From an uncultured Candidatus Pelagibacter sp. (GTDB lineage Bacteria; Pseudomonadota; Alphaproteobacteria; Pelagibacterales; Pelagibacteraceae): a stretch of 64,000 bases of DNA. Each line of letters begins with the position of its first letter. Positions within the stretch are counted from its first letter, which is position 1. Both the position numbers and the translations under genes were made by a program. Below are positions 1 to 12,010 of the stretch, piece by piece. The notes beneath the pieces were generated by a model. The model was not told the DNA's origin, did no database searches, and worked only from the letters and a program-made list of their open reading frames with translations. The DNA is taken from assembly GCA_905618805.1 (NCBI GenBank), contig CAJQSZ010000008.1, positions 1 through 64,000 of the forward strand, read 5' to 3'.

Positions 1-23
1 AATTTCAAAGTTATATTGAAGGA

Positions 24-779
24 TTAAGCTATATTAGAGACAATTTCATCAAGTTCTAGAGTTATCTTTTTTAGACCTTGCTTGCTTGAAAGGCTATGAT
101 CACCATTTTTAATAATTACCAATTTCTTTTTTGCTCTACTAAATATTTTTAGAATTTTTCTTGAGTAACTCTGAGGTACTACTTCATCTTTGCTGCCATG
201 AATCACGGTAACATTTATTTGTGAAGCAATTTTTTTATCTAAAATTTTATTTTTTTTCCCATCCTTTAATAACTGATAAGTTATGGGATATTCGTGACTG
301 CCATGTTTTAAATTAATTATTCCTTTTTTTTTAACTTCATATTTCATTTTTTTTGTAAATTTTTTCCACATCAAATTCTCTAGAAATTCTGGAGCAGAGC
401 CAATTCCTAAAAATCCTTTAATCTGAGTCTTAAAGTATTTAAATTGGTTAAGAGAGAGCCAAGCCCCCATACTTGAACCAATTAAAATAAATTTATTTTT
501 TTTAACTATTTTCTTAATTGTAGTTTCAACCTCTTTAGACCATGTGCTAATATTTCCTTTAGTAAATATACCACTGGATTTACCGTGTCCAGAATACTCA
601 AGAGCAAGAAAGCCAAGCTCATTTTTCTTTGCATAATTAAAAATAGTCTTAGGTTTCTCGCCTTCAATATTAGACATGAAGCCATGTAGAAAAACAATAT
701 GAAGATTACTAGAAGAATTTTTACTTATATATCTAATTTTCTTGTTTTTTGATATTTTGAGATATTTAAAATTATTCAT
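24..779 (-). CDS. alpha/beta hydrolase family protein
   Basis: ORF with HGFMSN oxyanion region, nucleophile elbow GSSMG, late D/H residues (SKDEVV, GDHSL). Confidence 0.8.
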   Translation of the reverse strand: MNNFKYLKISKNKKIRYISKNSSSNLHIVFLHGFMSNIEGEKPKTIFNYAKKNELGFLALEYSGHGKSSGIFTKGNISTWSKEVETTIKKIVKKNKFILIGSSMGAWLSLNQFKYFKTQIKGFLGIGSAPEFLENLMWKKFTKKMKYEVKKKGIINLKHGSHEYPITYQLLKDGKKNKILDKKIASQINVTVIHGSKDEVVPQSYSRKILKIFSRAKKKLVIIKNGDHSLSSKQGLKKITLELDEIVSNIA

Positions 780-821
780 ATCGGTTTATTCAACTTAATT
801 CTTAATATATAGTTGTATCAA

Positions 822-1973
822 ATGCCTTCTAAATTAAAAGTTTTACAAGTAATTCCCAAGCTAGGATATGGTGGTGCAGAAACTGGCTGTTTTGATCTTG
901 CTCATTATCTTCCAGAAAATGATTGTTCTTCTTACATTGTTACTAGCGGTGGTGAATTACTAAAATTTATTGATAAAAAAAAGGTAAAATTAATCAAACT
1001 TCCAGTTCAAAGTAAGAATCCAATTTTGATATTATTTAATGCTATAGCTTTAGTTTTTATAATCTTGTTTCACAACATATCTATCGTTCATGCAAGAAGT
1101 CGCTCACCAGCGTGGTCTTGTTTATTAGCAACTAAAATTACTAGAAGAAAATTTGTTACAACATTTCATGGAACTTATAGTTTTAATAATTTAATAAAAA
1201 AATTATATAATTCAATAATGGTTAGGTCTAACTTAGTAATTGCAGGATCGAATTTTATTTTTTCACATATCAATAAAAATTATTCTAAATATTTAGGCTT
1301 AAAAAAATTTTTAGTAATTTTTAGAGGTATAAATGTTGATTATTTTGACCCCTCAACAACATTAGAGAAAAATGAAAACCAACTTTTGGAAGACTGGGAG
1401 GTTAATAGAGATAAAAAAATAATTTTAATGCCGGGACGGCTAACAAAATGGAAGGGTCAAGAAGTTTTCATTGAAGCCTTAAATTTAGTTAATAAAGAAC
1501 TTGGTCACCAATCTTTTTATGCTGTTGTTTTGGGCAGTGATCAAGGTAGAGATGTTTATAGCAAAAAGATAAAAAGACTCGCAGAGCAATATAGATTAAC
1601 AAAGCAGTTAAAATTTATAAAACATTGTAAAAATATGCCTTTAGCCTATAAAATTTCAGATATAGTTGTTTCAGCATCAATAGAACCGGAGGCTTTTGGT
1701 AGAGTGGCAGTTGAAGCACAAGCAATGGAAAAACCAATAATAGCAAGTGATATTGGAGGTTCTAAGGAAACTATTATTAATAATAAAACTGGATTTTTAT
1801 TTGAGTCGGGAAATGCACAGTCTTTAAGTCAGAAAATAATAGAAGTTTTAAATTCAGATAAATCTAAGTTGAAATCTATAGGCATTGAAGGTAGAAAAAA
1901 TATAATTAATAAATTTAATGTTGAAAAAATGTGTTTTTCTACATATTCAGAATATAAAAAATTATTAAATTAA
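822..1973 (+). CDS. glycosyltransferase family 4-like (GT-B)
   Basis: VIPKLGYGGAE N-terminus and PGRLTKWKGQE / EAFGRVAVEAQAMEKPIIASDIGG motifs; ATG at 822 more plausible than the TTG at 813. Confidence 0.85.
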   Translation: MPSKLKVLQVIPKLGYGGAETGCFDLAHYLPENDCSSYIVTSGGELLKFIDKKKVKLIKLPVQSKNPILILFNAIALVFIILFHNISIVHARSRSPAWSCLLATKITRRKFVTTFHGTYSFNNLIKKLYNSIMVRSNLVIAGSNFIFSHINKNYSKYLGLKKFLVIFRGINVDYFDPSTTLEKNENQLLEDWEVNRDKKIILMPGRLTKWKGQEVFIEALNLVNKELGHQSFYAVVLGSDQGRDVYSKKIKRLAEQYRLTKQLKFIKHCKNMPLAYKISDIVVSASIEPEAFGRVAVEAQAMEKPIIASDIGGSKETIINNKTGFLFESGNAQSLSQKIIEVLNSDKSKLKSIGIEGRKNIINKFNVEKMCFSTYSEYKKLLN

Positions 1974-3890
1974 ATGCCATTAATTACATTGCCAGATGGA
2001 AACATCATTGAATTTCAAAATAAAGTAACAGGATTAGAGGTTGCAGAAAAAATAAGCAAATCTTTATCAAAACAAGCAACGGTAATTAGTGTTGATGATG
2101 AACTTAAGGATTTAAGTTTCGTTATAGAAAAAGATTGTTATGTTAAAATTTTTACCCCTAAAGATAAAGAAAGTTTGGAGACAGTCCGTCATGATACAGC
2201 ACATATAACTGCAATGGCAGTACAGGAGCTTTTTCCAGGTACACAAGTAACCATTGGTCCAATCATTGAAAATGGGTTTTATTATGATTTTTCAAGAAAA
2301 GAGCCTTTTACAGAAGAAGATCTAAGTAAGATTGAAAATAAAATGAAAGAAATTGTTGATAGAAATGTTCCAACTACAAGAGAAGTTTGGAGTAGGGAAA
2401 AAGCAATATCTCATTTTAAGAATAAGGGAGAACTTTATAAAGCTGAAATCATTGAAAGTATTCCTCATGGTGAAGATGTATCTATTTATTTTCATGGTGA
2501 TTGGCATGATCTATGCAAAGGACCTCATTTATCATCAACAGGAAAAATTGGTAAATATTTTAAATTAACAAAGGTATCAGGAGCATATTGGCGAGGAGAC
2601 CCTAATAATGAAATGTTACAGAGAATTTATGGAACAAGTTGGACATCACAAAAAGACTTGGAAAAATATTTAAAGAGAATTGAAGAAGCTGAAAAAAGAG
2701 ATCATAGAAAACTTGGAAAAGAAATGAATTTATTTCATTTTAGAGAAGAAAGTCCAGGATCAGTTTTTTGGCATGAAAAAGGTTGGAAGTTATTTCAAAA
2801 ATTAGTTGCATATATGAGAGCCAGACAAGAAAAAGCTGGATATAAAGAGGTAAATACACCTGAAATACTAGATAGAGCTCTTTGGGAGAAATCAGGCCAC
2901 TGGGAAAAATATGGAGAACATATGTATACCTCCCAAACTCCAGATGAAAAAATATTTGCAATTAAACCAATGAATTGCCCAGGTCACATTCAGGTATTTA
3001 ATCAAGGATTAAAAAGTTATAGAGATTTGCCATTAAGAATTTCAGAATTTGGAAAAGTACATAGATATGAGCCTTCAGGAGCCTTACACGGATTGTTAAG
3101 AGTAAGAGCCTTTACTCAAGATGATGCTCATATTTTTTGCACTGAAGACCAAATCACGGAAGAGTGTTTAATTGTTACAAATTTAATTCTAGATATTTAT
3201 AAAGATTTAGGGTTTGAAAATGTAATATTAAAGTATTCAGATAGACCAGATTTAAGAGTTGGTGATGACAATGTTTGGGACAAATCAGAAAAAGCTTTAT
3301 TAGATGCCGTTAAGGCATCTAACCTTGAATACACAGTTAATAAAGGTGAGGGAGCATTCTATGGTCCAAAAATTGAATTTGTTTTAAGAGATGCTATAGG
3401 TAGAGATTGGCAATGTGGAACTTTACAGGTTGATCTAAATTTACCTGAAAGACTGGATGCATCTTTCGTTGACAAAGATGGAACTAAAAAAGTTCCAGTA
3501 ATGCTTCACAGAGCACTGTTTGGGTCGCTAGAGAGATTTATAGGAATACTTATAGAAAACTATGCAGGAAAATTTCCATTTTGGATAGCTCCCTTACAAG
3601 CGGTTGTAATCCCAATTTCAGAAGAGTTTGACACATATGCAAAAGAAGTTAATGAAAAAATTAATAGTACCGGAATGTGTTCTGAAGTAGATTTAAAAAA
3701 TCATAATTTGAATTATAAAATCAGAGAACATTCTTTATCAAAAATACCACTATTATTGATCTGTGGTAAAAAAGAAGTTGACAGTAACTCAGTAACGATT
3801 AGAAGATTAGACACTAATAAACAAGAAAATATGGAATTGAACCTATTCTTAAAAACTTTCTCAGCTTTAAACAAAGCATCCTCAAAGTAA
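1974..3890 (+). CDS. thrS: threonyl-tRNA synthetase
   Basis: full-length TGS + class II aaRS (MNCPGH, YGPKIEF motifs); followed by infC. Confidence 0.98.
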   Translation: MPLITLPDGNIIEFQNKVTGLEVAEKISKSLSKQATVISVDDELKDLSFVIEKDCYVKIFTPKDKESLETVRHDTAHITAMAVQELFPGTQVTIGPIIENGFYYDFSRKEPFTEEDLSKIENKMKEIVDRNVPTTREVWSREKAISHFKNKGELYKAEIIESIPHGEDVSIYFHGDWHDLCKGPHLSSTGKIGKYFKLTKVSGAYWRGDPNNEMLQRIYGTSWTSQKDLEKYLKRIEEAEKRDHRKLGKEMNLFHFREESPGSVFWHEKGWKLFQKLVAYMRARQEKAGYKEVNTPEILDRALWEKSGHWEKYGEHMYTSQTPDEKIFAIKPMNCPGHIQVFNQGLKSYRDLPLRISEFGKVHRYEPSGALHGLLRVRAFTQDDAHIFCTEDQITEECLIVTNLILDIYKDLGFENVILKYSDRPDLRVGDDNVWDKSEKALLDAVKASNLEYTVNKGEGAFYGPKIEFVLRDAIGRDWQCGTLQVDLNLPERLDASFVDKDGTKKVPVMLHRALFGSLERFIGILIENYAGKFPFWIAPLQAVVIPISEEFDTYAKEVNEKINSTGMCSEVDLKNHNLNYKIREHSLSKIPLLLICGKKEVDSNSVTIRRLDTNKQENMELNLFLKTFSALNKASSK

Positions 3891-4436
3891 GTGGCAGATT
3901 TTAAACAAAATTATTTTCAAAGAAGAACCAAAGATAAAGGTCCAAAGTCTAATAATAGAATTACTGCACCAGAAGTTCAGGTTATTGGAAGTGATGGTGA
4001 CAATATAGGAATATTGAATACCAATGAAGCTATATCAATGGCTAAAGAACAAGGTTTAGATTTAATTGAAATAGCACCAAATGCAAAACCACCTGTATGT
4101 AAGATTATTGATATAGGTAAATTTAAATATGATGCTCAAAAGAAAGCAAATGTTGCTAAGAAGAAGCAAAAAATAGTTTTATTGAAAGAAATCAAGATGA
4201 GACCAGTTACGGAAACACATGATTATGATTTTAAAGTTAAAAATGCTAAAAAATTTATAGGAAAAGGTGACAAAGTAAAATTCACAATAAGGTTTAAAGG
4301 TCGTGAATTGCAACACTCTCATTTAGGTAGAGAGCTAATGGATAAAATAAAAGTTGATATGCAAGATATAGGTAAAGTTGAGCTGCACCCAAAGTTTGAT
4401 GGGAAGCAAATGATCATGGTTATTCAGCCTTTATAA
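3891..4436 (+). CDS. infC: translation initiation factor IF-3 (GTG start)
   Basis: IF3 N and C domains (RITAPEVQVIG..., KVELHPKFDGKQMIMVI); GTG directly abuts thrS stop. Confidence 0.96.
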   Translation: MADFKQNYFQRRTKDKGPKSNNRITAPEVQVIGSDGDNIGILNTNEAISMAKEQGLDLIEIAPNAKPPVCKIIDIGKFKYDAQKKANVAKKKQKIVLLKEIKMRPVTETHDYDFKVKNAKKFIGKGDKVKFTIRFKGRELQHSHLGRELMDKIKVDMQDIGKVELHPKFDGKQMIMVIQPL

Positions 4437-4489
4437 GGCTTAATAGTGGTTGTAAATCTATTGCAATATTTGTATAAGTCCGCAGAATT

Positions 4490-4696
4490 ATGCCTAAATT
4501 AAAAACAAAAAGTTCAGCAAAAAAAAGATTTAAAATCTCAGCTACAGGAAAAGTTATGATGGCTCAAGCTGGAAAGAGACATGGCATGATAAAGAGAACG
4601 AATTCACAAATTAGAAAATTAAGAGGCACGACTGCTATGTCAAAGCAAGATGGCAAAATAGTTAAATCATACATGCCTTACAGTTTAAGAGGATAA
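4490..4696 (+). CDS. rpmI: 50S ribosomal protein L35
   Basis: [15 protein letters not shown]; order infC-rpmI-rplT. Confidence 0.97.
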   Translation: MPKLKTKSSAKKRFKISATGKVMMAQAGKRHGMIKRTNSQIRKLRGTTAMSKQDGKIVKSYMPYSLRG

Positions 4697-4697
4697 A

Positions 4698-5054
4698 ATG
4701 GCAAGAGTAAAAAGAGGTGTAACCAGTCACGCTAAACATAAAAAAGTCTTAAAAGCGGTCAAAGGTCAGTGGGGCAGAAGAAAAAATACGATAAGAGTTG
4801 CAAAGCAAGCTATGGAAAAAGCTATGCAATATGCGTATAGAGACCGTAGAACTAAAAAAAGAGAATTCAAATCTTTATGGATACAAAGGATTAATGCAGG
4901 TGTTAGATCTGAAGGATTAACTTATTCTAAATTTATTAATGGCTTAACCAAATGTGGAATTAAGCTAGATAGAAAAATACTAGCTGAAATAGCATACGAT
5001 AGCCCAGAAGCCTTTAAAACGATCGTTCAAAAAGCTCAATCGGCACTAAATTAA
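4698..5054 (+). CDS. rplT: 50S ribosomal protein L20
   Basis: [19 protein letters not shown]...[11 protein letters not shown]. Confidence 0.98.
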   Translation: MARVKRGVTSHAKHKKVLKAVKGQWGRRKNTIRVAKQAMEKAMQYAYRDRRTKKREFKSLWIQRINAGVRSEGLTYSKFINGLTKCGIKLDRKILAEIAYDSPEAFKTIVQKAQSALN

Positions 5055-5083
5055 TCTTCACTATTGTTTTTCTTCGGTGAAGA
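5055..5083 (+). promoter_or_regulatory. inverted repeat between rplT and pheS (TCTTCAC / GTGAAGA, 15-nt loop)
   Basis: perfect 7-bp arms at 5055-5061 and 5077-5083; no U-tract follows. Confidence 0.35.
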
Positions 5084-5097
5084 AATAATCTCTCAAT

Positions 5098-6165
5098 ATG
5101 TCTGATATTAAAAAAATAAAAGATGACTTTCTTTTAAAGTTAAAAGAAAATTTAGATTTAAATCAAGTTAATCATATTAAAACAGAACTATTTGGTAAAA
5201 CTGGGTTAATCAGCTCTCAATTTAAACAGCTTGGAAAATTAACAGAAGATGAAAAAAAAAATTTTGCATCAGATTTAAACTTAGTCAAAAATGAGCTTGA
5301 AAATTTAATTGCTACAAAAATCAATAATATTAAAATAAAAGAAATTAATAAAAAATTAGAAAAAGAAAAAATAGATATAACTTTACCAGAGAGACCTTTT
5401 GTTCAGGGAAAAATTCACCCCGTATCTCAAGTCATAGATGAAATTTCTTCAATTTTTTCAGAAATTGGTTTTAGTGTAGAAGAGGGACCAGATGTTGAAA
5501 ATGAATATAATAATTTTACAGCATTAAATACGCCTGATAACCATCCGGCAAGAGATATGCATGATACTTTTTATCTAGATGACGCAAAAGAATTATTATT
5601 AAGAACGCATACTTCTCCAGTTCAAATTAGAACAATGCTTAATAATAAACCACCTTTTAAAATAATAGCACCTGGTAGAACGTATAGATCTGATAGCGAT
5701 CAAACCCATACACCAATGTTTCATCAAGTTGAGGGACTGCATATTGATAAAAATATTAATATGGGGCATTTAAAAGGATGTTTAAATTATTTTATTAAAG
5801 AGTTTTTTGAAGTTGATAAAATCAAAATGAGATTTAGACCTAGTCATTTTCCATTTACAGAGCCATCTGCAGAAGTTGATATTGGTTATGAAATAAAAGA
5901 TGGAAAAATAGTAATTGGTGAAGGTGATAAATGGCTAGAAGTTTTAGGCTGTGGAATGGTTCATCCAAATGTTTTAAAAAATGTTAAAGTAAATCCTGAT
6001 GAATTCCAAGGTTATGCATTTGGAATAGGAATAGATAGGCTCGCAATGTTAAAATATGGCATTAATGATTTAAGAGCCTTTTTTGATTGTGACTATAGAT
6101 GGTTAAATCATTTTGGATTTGATCCAATAGATGTCCCAACAAATTATAGAGGCCTAAGCCGATGA
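5098..6165 (+). CDS. pheS: phenylalanyl-tRNA synthetase alpha subunit
   Basis: class II motifs ([26 protein letters not shown]); followed by pheT. Confidence 0.98.
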   Translation: MSDIKKIKDDFLLKLKENLDLNQVNHIKTELFGKTGLISSQFKQLGKLTEDEKKNFASDLNLVKNELENLIATKINNIKIKEINKKLEKEKIDITLPERPFVQGKIHPVSQVIDEISSIFSEIGFSVEEGPDVENEYNNFTALNTPDNHPARDMHDTFYLDDAKELLLRTHTSPVQIRTMLNNKPPFKIIAPGRTYRSDSDQTHTPMFHQVEGLHIDKNINMGHLKGCLNYFIKEFFEVDKIKMRFRPSHFPFTEPSAEVDIGYEIKDGKIVIGEGDKWLEVLGCGMVHPNVLKNVKVNPDEFQGYAFGIGIDRLAMLKYGINDLRAFFDCDYRWLNHFGFDPIDVPTNYRGLSR

Positions 6166-8570
6166 AGATTACAACAGCATGGCTTAAAGATCATTTAGAT
6201 ACTAAGCTTAATGAAAATCAGATTATTGATAAACTTACAGATATTGGTTTAGAGGTAGAGGGTGTTGACAGTCAATTAGGAGAGCTTGATGAATTTATAA
6301 TTGCCAAAATTTTGAAGGTTGAAAAGCATCCTGATGCAGATAGACTTAGAGTATGTGATGTTGATATAGGATCAGGCGAGCCAGTAAAGGTTGTTTGTGG
6401 AGCCCCAAATGCTAAAGAGGGTTTATTAACAATTTATGCTCCTCCTGGTGCTGTAGTACCAAAAACTCAAATGAAATTGGTGGTAAGCAAAATAAGAGGT
6501 GTAACCTCATATGGAATGCTTTGTTCAGAATCTGAACTTAATCTATCAAATGAAAGTGATGGCATAACAGAGCTTTTGCCAGAAAAATATAATAAAAAAA
6601 TAGGAGAAAATTACTTTCCAAAAAAAAATTTAAATGTAATTGATATTTCTATTACACCAAATAGAGCAGACTGTTTGGGTGTAAGAGGGATAGCAAGAGA
6701 TTTAGCTGCTGCAGGTGCAGGAATATTGATAAATCAAAAAGAAAAAAAGCTCGATAAAAAAAATAAACAAACAATTAGTGTAAAAATTGAAAATGAAAAA
6801 AATCAAGCATGCATATCCTTTGGCAGTTGTTTAATCAAAGGGGTAAAAAATACTGAAAGTCCAGAGTGGTTAAAAGACAAAATAATTTCTCTAGGCCAAA
6901 AGCCCATTTCGGCAATAGTTGATATTACAAATTATGTAATGTTTGACTTGAATAGACCACTTCATGCGTACGATGTTGATAAAATAGATAAAGGAATAGT
7001 TGTAAGAAATTCTAAAAAAGGTGAAACATTTGAAGCATTAGATAATAAGGAGTATAAATTAGAGGATGAGATGTGTGTCATATCAGATGCGTCAGGTGTA
7101 TTAGGTCTTGGTGGTATAATAGGAGGCACAAAAACTGGAACTGAGTTGGATACAAAAAATGTATTAATTGAGTCTGCTTACTTTAGCCCACGATCAATCA
7201 GAAAATCATCTAAAATCTTGAATATAGACACAGATGCAAAATTTAGATTTGAAAGAGGTATTGACCCATTATCAATTGATCAGGGACTTGAAAGAGCAGC
7301 CAACTTAATACAAGAAATATGTGGTGGTAAAGTTAGTGAATTTGATATTCAAAAAATTGAGGATGTTAAAAAAAAATCATTAAAATTTGATCCTTCTTTG
7401 TTTGAAAAAATTACTGGATTTAATATTTCTATAAAAGAAATGATCACAATCTTAAATAATCTAGGATTTGAAATAAAAGAAAATAAAGAGTTGCTTGATA
7501 TTATTATACCATCTTGGAGACCTGATATTTCACAAGAAGTTGATGTGGTAGAAGAACTTGTGAGAATTAAAGGTTATGATCAAATTAAAATTATTGAACC
7601 TGAAAAAGTTAGAAAAAAACAAACACTAAATTTAAAACAAAAGTTATTTCATTTTTTACAAAGATCTATTGCTTCCAAAGGTTATCTTGAGGCGATTACT
7701 TGGTCTTTTACTGATAGTAAAATTAATCAGTTATTCATTGAAAGTAACAAGGAAATTAAAATAATTAATCCTATAAGTTCTGATTTAAATGTATTGAGAA
7801 GTTCAATTTTTTCTAATTTAATTATTCATTTGAATAAGAATTTAGGAAGAGGATTTAAAGATTTATCATTATTCGAAATAGGTCCAATTTTTTTAGGATC
7901 CGAGCCAGGTGAACAACAGACTGTAGTTTGCGGGTTAAGATCAGGAAAATTGGCTAGGCAGAGTTGGTTGGAAAAAGAAAGATTAGTAGATGTATTCGAT
8001 GTTAAGAGTGATGTCATTAAAAGTTTAGCTGAGGCAGGTTATAATAAAGACAAACTCTACATTGATGATGAAACACCAAATTATTATCACCCTGGAAAAT
8101 CAGGAAGAATATTTCTAAACAAAGCTAAAGAAAAAGTAGTGGCTTTTTTTGGTGATATTCATCCAGGTATATTAAAAAAATTAGATATTAAGACCGAAGC
8201 ATTAGTGGGGTTTGAAATATTTTTAGATAATTTAAAACAACCAAAAAAATCATTAAAAGATCAAAAAACCCAGTACAAATATTCAGATTTTCAAAAATCA
8301 GAAAGAGATTTTGCTTTTGTTTTAGATAAAAATTTTAAAGCTCAAGAGTTAATAGAGACTATCTCTAACGTAGATAAAGAATTAATAAAATCTGTCAAAG
8401 TATTCGATGTTTATGAAGGAGCAAATATTCCTGAAGGTAAAAAATCAATTGCATTAAATGTAACTATTCAATCTTTAGAGAAAACACTAACTGAAGATGA
8501 TTTAAACAAAATTAATCAACTTATTATTTCTACTGTTGAATCAAAAACTGGTGCGAAGATTAGATCATAA
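6162..8570 (+). CDS. pheT: phenylalanyl-tRNA synthetase beta subunit
   Basis: N-terminal EMAP/tRNA-binding domain, B3/B4, B5 and C-terminal anticodon-binding domain. Confidence 0.98.
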   Translation: MKITTAWLKDHLDTKLNENQIIDKLTDIGLEVEGVDSQLGELDEFIIAKILKVEKHPDADRLRVCDVDIGSGEPVKVVCGAPNAKEGLLTIYAPPGAVVPKTQMKLVVSKIRGVTSYGMLCSESELNLSNESDGITELLPEKYNKKIGENYFPKKNLNVIDISITPNRADCLGVRGIARDLAAAGAGILINQKEKKLDKKNKQTISVKIENEKNQACISFGSCLIKGVKNTESPEWLKDKIISLGQKPISAIVDITNYVMFDLNRPLHAYDVDKIDKGIVVRNSKKGETFEALDNKEYKLEDEMCVISDASGVLGLGGIIGGTKTGTELDTKNVLIESAYFSPRSIRKSSKILNIDTDAKFRFERGIDPLSIDQGLERAANLIQEICGGKVSEFDIQKIEDVKKKSLKFDPSLFEKITGFNISIKEMITILNNLGFEIKENKELLDIIIPSWRPDISQEVDVVEELVRIKGYDQIKIIEPEKVRKKQTLNLKQKLFHFLQRSIASKGYLEAITWSFTDSKINQLFIESNKEIKIINPISSDLNVLRSSIFSNLIIHLNKNLGRGFKDLSLFEIGPIFLGSEPGEQQTVVCGLRSGKLARQSWLEKERLVDVFDVKSDVIKSLAEAGYNKDKLYIDDETPNYYHPGKSGRIFLNKAKEKVVAFFGDIHPGILKKLDIKTEALVGFEIFLDNLKQPKKSLKDQKTQYKYSDFQKSERDFAFVLDKNFKAQELIETISNVDKELIKSVKVFDVYEGANIPEGKKSIALNVTIQSLEKTLTEDDLNKINQLIISTVESKTGAKIRS

Positions 8571-8572
8571 TC

Positions 8573-10381
8573 ATGACAAAAATCGATCACATCAGAAACT
8601 TTGCAATTATTGCTCATATAGATCATGGTAAATCAACTATAGCAGATAGAATAATTCACACATGTGGTGGCCTTACAGAAAGAGAGATGAAGGCACAAGT
8701 TCTAGACTCGATGGATATTGAAAGAGAAAGAGGAATAACTATTAAAGCCCAAACTGTTAAACTTAATTATAAAGCAAAAGATGGCAAAGAGTATATTCTA
8801 AACATTATTGACACTCCAGGACACGTAGATTTTAGCTATGAAGTTAGTAGATCTCTATATGCATGTGAAGGATCTATTTTAATTGTTGATAGCACTCAAG
8901 GAGTGGAGGCACAAACATTGGCAAATGTTTATCAAGCTTTAGATACCAAGCATGAGATAGTCCCTGTTTTAAATAAAGTTGACTTACCAGCATCAGATTT
9001 AGAAAAAACAAAACAAGAAATAGAGGATGTTATAGGTATTGATACTGAAAATGCCATACCTTGCTCAGGAAAAACAGGTGAAGGTATAGAGGATATTCTA
9101 GAACAAATCATTGTATCACTACCAGCTCCAGAAGGAGAAAAAGATGCAAATTTAAAATGTTTATTAGTTGATAGTTGGTATGACACTTATCTAGGTGTAG
9201 TTATTTTAGTTAGAGTTATTGATGGAAAAATTGTTAAGAATATGAAGATAAAAATGATGTCCACAAAGCAGGAATATATTATTGAAAAAGTTGGAGTATT
9301 TACACCTAAAGCAACTGATGTTAATGAATTAAATGCTGGAGAAATTGGCTTTATAACAACAGGAATAAAAATTTTATCAGAAACAAAAGTTGGAGACACC
9401 ATTTGTGATGCAAGTAAACCACTTCAGGAGGCACTCCCAGGATTTAAACCAAGTAAACCAGTTGTATTCTGTGGATTGTTTCCCGTAGATAGCTCTGAAT
9501 ATCAAAAATTAAAAGATGGTTTAGGTAAACTGCAATTAAATGATGCTAGTTTTTCATACGAAGCAGAATCATCTTCTGCTTTAGGATTGGGATTTAGATG
9601 TGGATTTCTAGGTTTACTACATTTAGAAATTATAACAGAAAGATTAGAGAGAGAATTTGATATAAATTTACTAACAACAACACCTGGTGTTGTTTATAAA
9701 GTTCACATGAACAAAGGTGAGGTTATAGAGTTACAAAATCCTTCAAGTTTACCAGAGCCTACTTTTATTAAATATATTGAAGAACCATGGATCAAAGCAA
9801 CAATTATTACTCCAGATCAATACTTAGGAGCGATCATAAAAGTTTGTCAGGATAAAAGGGGCGTACAAACTGACTTAAGTTACTCTGGAAATAGAGCAGT
9901 TTTAAACTATGAAATTCCTTTAAATGAAGTTGTTTTTGATTTTAATGACAGATTAAAGTCAATGACTAGTGGGTATGCAAGTTTTGATTATGAAATCATA
10001 GGCCATAGAGAAGGTGACTTGGTTAAACTTGGAATCTTAGTAAATGCTGAACCCGTTGATGCATTGTCAATGATGGTACATAAAGATTTTGCGCAAACAG
10101 TTGGAAGGGAAGTTTGTGAAAAATTAAGAGATTTGATACCACGACATAATTTTATGATACCAGTCCAAGCTGCAATAGGGGGAAAAATTATAGCAAGGGA
10201 GACAATTAAAGGGTTTAAAAAAGATGTTTTAACAAAAATCCATGGAGGAGGTGCGAGAGATAGAAAAAGAAAATTGTTAGATAAGCAGAAAAAAGGTAAA
10301 GCTAGAGGTAAACAATTTGGAAAAGTAGAAATACCACAAGAAGCATTTATAGGTGTATTAAAAATTAATAAAGAAAAATAA
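8573..10381 (+). CDS. lepA: elongation factor 4 (LepA GTPase)
   Basis: [22 protein letters not shown] and LepA C-terminal domain. Confidence 0.98.
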   Translation: MTKIDHIRNFAIIAHIDHGKSTIADRIIHTCGGLTEREMKAQVLDSMDIERERGITIKAQTVKLNYKAKDGKEYILNIIDTPGHVDFSYEVSRSLYACEGSILIVDSTQGVEAQTLANVYQALDTKHEIVPVLNKVDLPASDLEKTKQEIEDVIGIDTENAIPCSGKTGEGIEDILEQIIVSLPAPEGEKDANLKCLLVDSWYDTYLGVVILVRVIDGKIVKNMKIKMMSTKQEYIIEKVGVFTPKATDVNELNAGEIGFITTGIKILSETKVGDTICDASKPLQEALPGFKPSKPVVFCGLFPVDSSEYQKLKDGLGKLQLNDASFSYEAESSSALGLGFRCGFLGLLHLEIITERLEREFDINLLTTTPGVVYKVHMNKGEVIELQNPSSLPEPTFIKYIEEPWIKATIITPDQYLGAIIKVCQDKRGVQTDLSYSGNRAVLNYEIPLNEVVFDFNDRLKSMTSGYASFDYEIIGHREGDLVKLGILVNAEPVDALSMMVHKDFAQTVGREVCEKLRDLIPRHNFMIPVQAAIGGKIIARETIKGFKKDVLTKIHGGGARDRKRKLLDKQKKGKARGKQFGKVEIPQEAFIGVLKINKEK

Positions 10382-10385
10382 TTTC

Positions 10386-11090
10386 ATGAAATATATAAGA
10401 GAATTAATTAGAACAATTAAATATAAATCAAAATTTATAAGTAGAAATCAAAATACAAAGTTAAATTATGTAGTTAATTCTTCATCTAATTCAAAATTAA
10501 CTGAACTAATGAATTTTTATGGTAGTGACAAGGGGGGGAAAAATAATCATCATAATTATAGTGAATATTACTCAGAAATTTTATTTCACAAAAGAAAAAA
10601 AATAAAAAATTTTTTAGAAATTGGCTTAGGAACAAATAATATTAACCTAGCAAGTAATATGGGTAAAAATGGAGTGCCGTTAGCTTCATTAAGAGCTTGG
10701 AGAGATTATTTTGTAAATTCTAATATTTATGGTGCAGACATTGACAGAGATATTTTAAAAAATGAGGAAAGAATTAAAACGTTTTATGTAGACCAAACAA
10801 ACCCAGAAACAATTAGTGTATTATTTAAAGAAATGGGAGTTAGTAAATTTGATGTGATACTTGAAGATGGTTTACATGAATATAATGCAAATATTTGTTT
10901 TTTTGAAAACTCAATTGAACACCTTAATAATGATGGAGTTTATATAATTGAAGACATTTATTACAAAGATAAAAATAAGTTTATCAATTATTTTAAAAAA
11001 TATAATTATTATTATTCAATAGTGGATATATTTCATGAAAAAAATATTGCTAATAATTGTGTAATAGTAGTTCGAAAAAATAATGACTAA
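10386..11090 (+). CDS. class I SAM-dependent methyltransferase-like protein
   Basis: NFLEIGLGT motif, GADIDRDIL, DVILEDGLHEY. Confidence 0.65.
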   Translation: MKYIRELIRTIKYKSKFISRNQNTKLNYVVNSSSNSKLTELMNFYGSDKGGKNNHHNYSEYYSEILFHKRKKIKNFLEIGLGTNNINLASNMGKNGVPLASLRAWRDYFVNSNIYGADIDRDILKNEERIKTFYVDQTNPETISVLFKEMGVSKFDVILEDGLHEYNANICFFENSIEHLNNDGVYIIEDIYYKDKNKFINYFKKYNYYYSIVDIFHEKNIANNCVIVVRKNND

Positions 11091-11892
11091 GAATAAGATA
11101 TATGACTGCATTACGTTTTTTGATGAAAATATACTAGTTAACTTGAGATTTGAAATTCTAAAAGATGTTGTTGACTATTTTATAGTGTGCGAATCTAATT
11201 TTGATCATAAAGGTGAAAAAAAAAAAATTAATTTTAAGCTACTCAATCAAAAATTTAAAGATAAAGTTAGACATATAATAATTGAAGAAAATTTTCCTAA
11301 AATTCTAAATGGATGGGAAGTAGAATCCTATCAAAGAGAAAAAATTTACAAAGGACTTTATGACTCAAAAGAGAATGATTTTGTTATGTATTCAGATTCT
11401 GATGAAATACCAAATCCTGATACTATTCAAAATCTAGTCCTAAAAAAAAAATATGGGATTTTTTTACAAAAATTTTATGTTTACAAAATTAATATTTTCA
11501 ACAAATATGAATCACCATGGGAAGGAACTAGAATTTGTAAAAAAAAATTTTTAAAAAATTTTACAGATTTAAGAAAAAATATACGCTGTAAAAACTTAAA
11601 GAAACCTTTTTGGAATATTAAATATGAAAAAAATATTGATGTTATTAACAATGGAGGTTGGCATTTTAATAATATACAAGATGCAGAAGCAATTTCTAAA
11701 AAACTTAAAACATTTCAACATACGGAATTTAGTAATGATTCGTATTCATCAGTTGAAATAATAAAAGAAAAAATATCAAATTTAGAGGATTTGTTTGGAC
11801 GGAAACAAAAATATCAAAAGGTTGATATCAATGAAGAGTTCCCAGAATATATAAGGATGAATAAAGCCTACTTTAAAGATTTTATTGCATAA
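11083..11892 (+). CDS. glycosyltransferase family 17-like
   Basis: YDCITFFDENILVNLRFEIL, DYFIVCESNFDHKG, YSDSDEIPNP, GGWHF: GT17-type motifs. Confidence 0.75.
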   Translation: MTKNKIYDCITFFDENILVNLRFEILKDVVDYFIVCESNFDHKGEKKKINFKLLNQKFKDKVRHIIIEENFPKILNGWEVESYQREKIYKGLYDSKENDFVMYSDSDEIPNPDTIQNLVLKKKYGIFLQKFYVYKINIFNKYESPWEGTRICKKKFLKNFTDLRKNIRCKNLKKPFWNIKYEKNIDVINNGGWHFNNIQDAEAISKKLKTFQHTEFSNDSYSSVEIIKEKISNLEDLFGRKQKYQKVDINEEFPEYIRMNKAYFKDFIA

Positions 11893-12010
11893 CAGCTATT
11901 TTGAATAATAAACTTTTACCTATAAATAAACCTTCAGCTCATACATATTTCTCTTATTTATTTACTAAAATATTAAGTTTGTATTGTTATGAATTAAAAT
12001 AATAATTCAA

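Noticed and set aside
2322-2961. Antisense/alternate-frame ORFs in the ORF track (e.g. 2322-2507 -, 2353-2568 +, 2740-2961 -)
   Set aside because: Lie inside the well-supported thrS frame; no recognisable domain; expected by chance.
4437-4489. L20-binding or riboswitch-like leader upstream of rpmI
   Set aside because: Only 53 nt, no convincing conserved fold visible; would need covariation analysis.
11893-12010. AT-only inverted repeat GAATTA...TAATTC as a bidirectional terminator
   Set aside because: Pure A/T, low stability, expected by chance at this composition.
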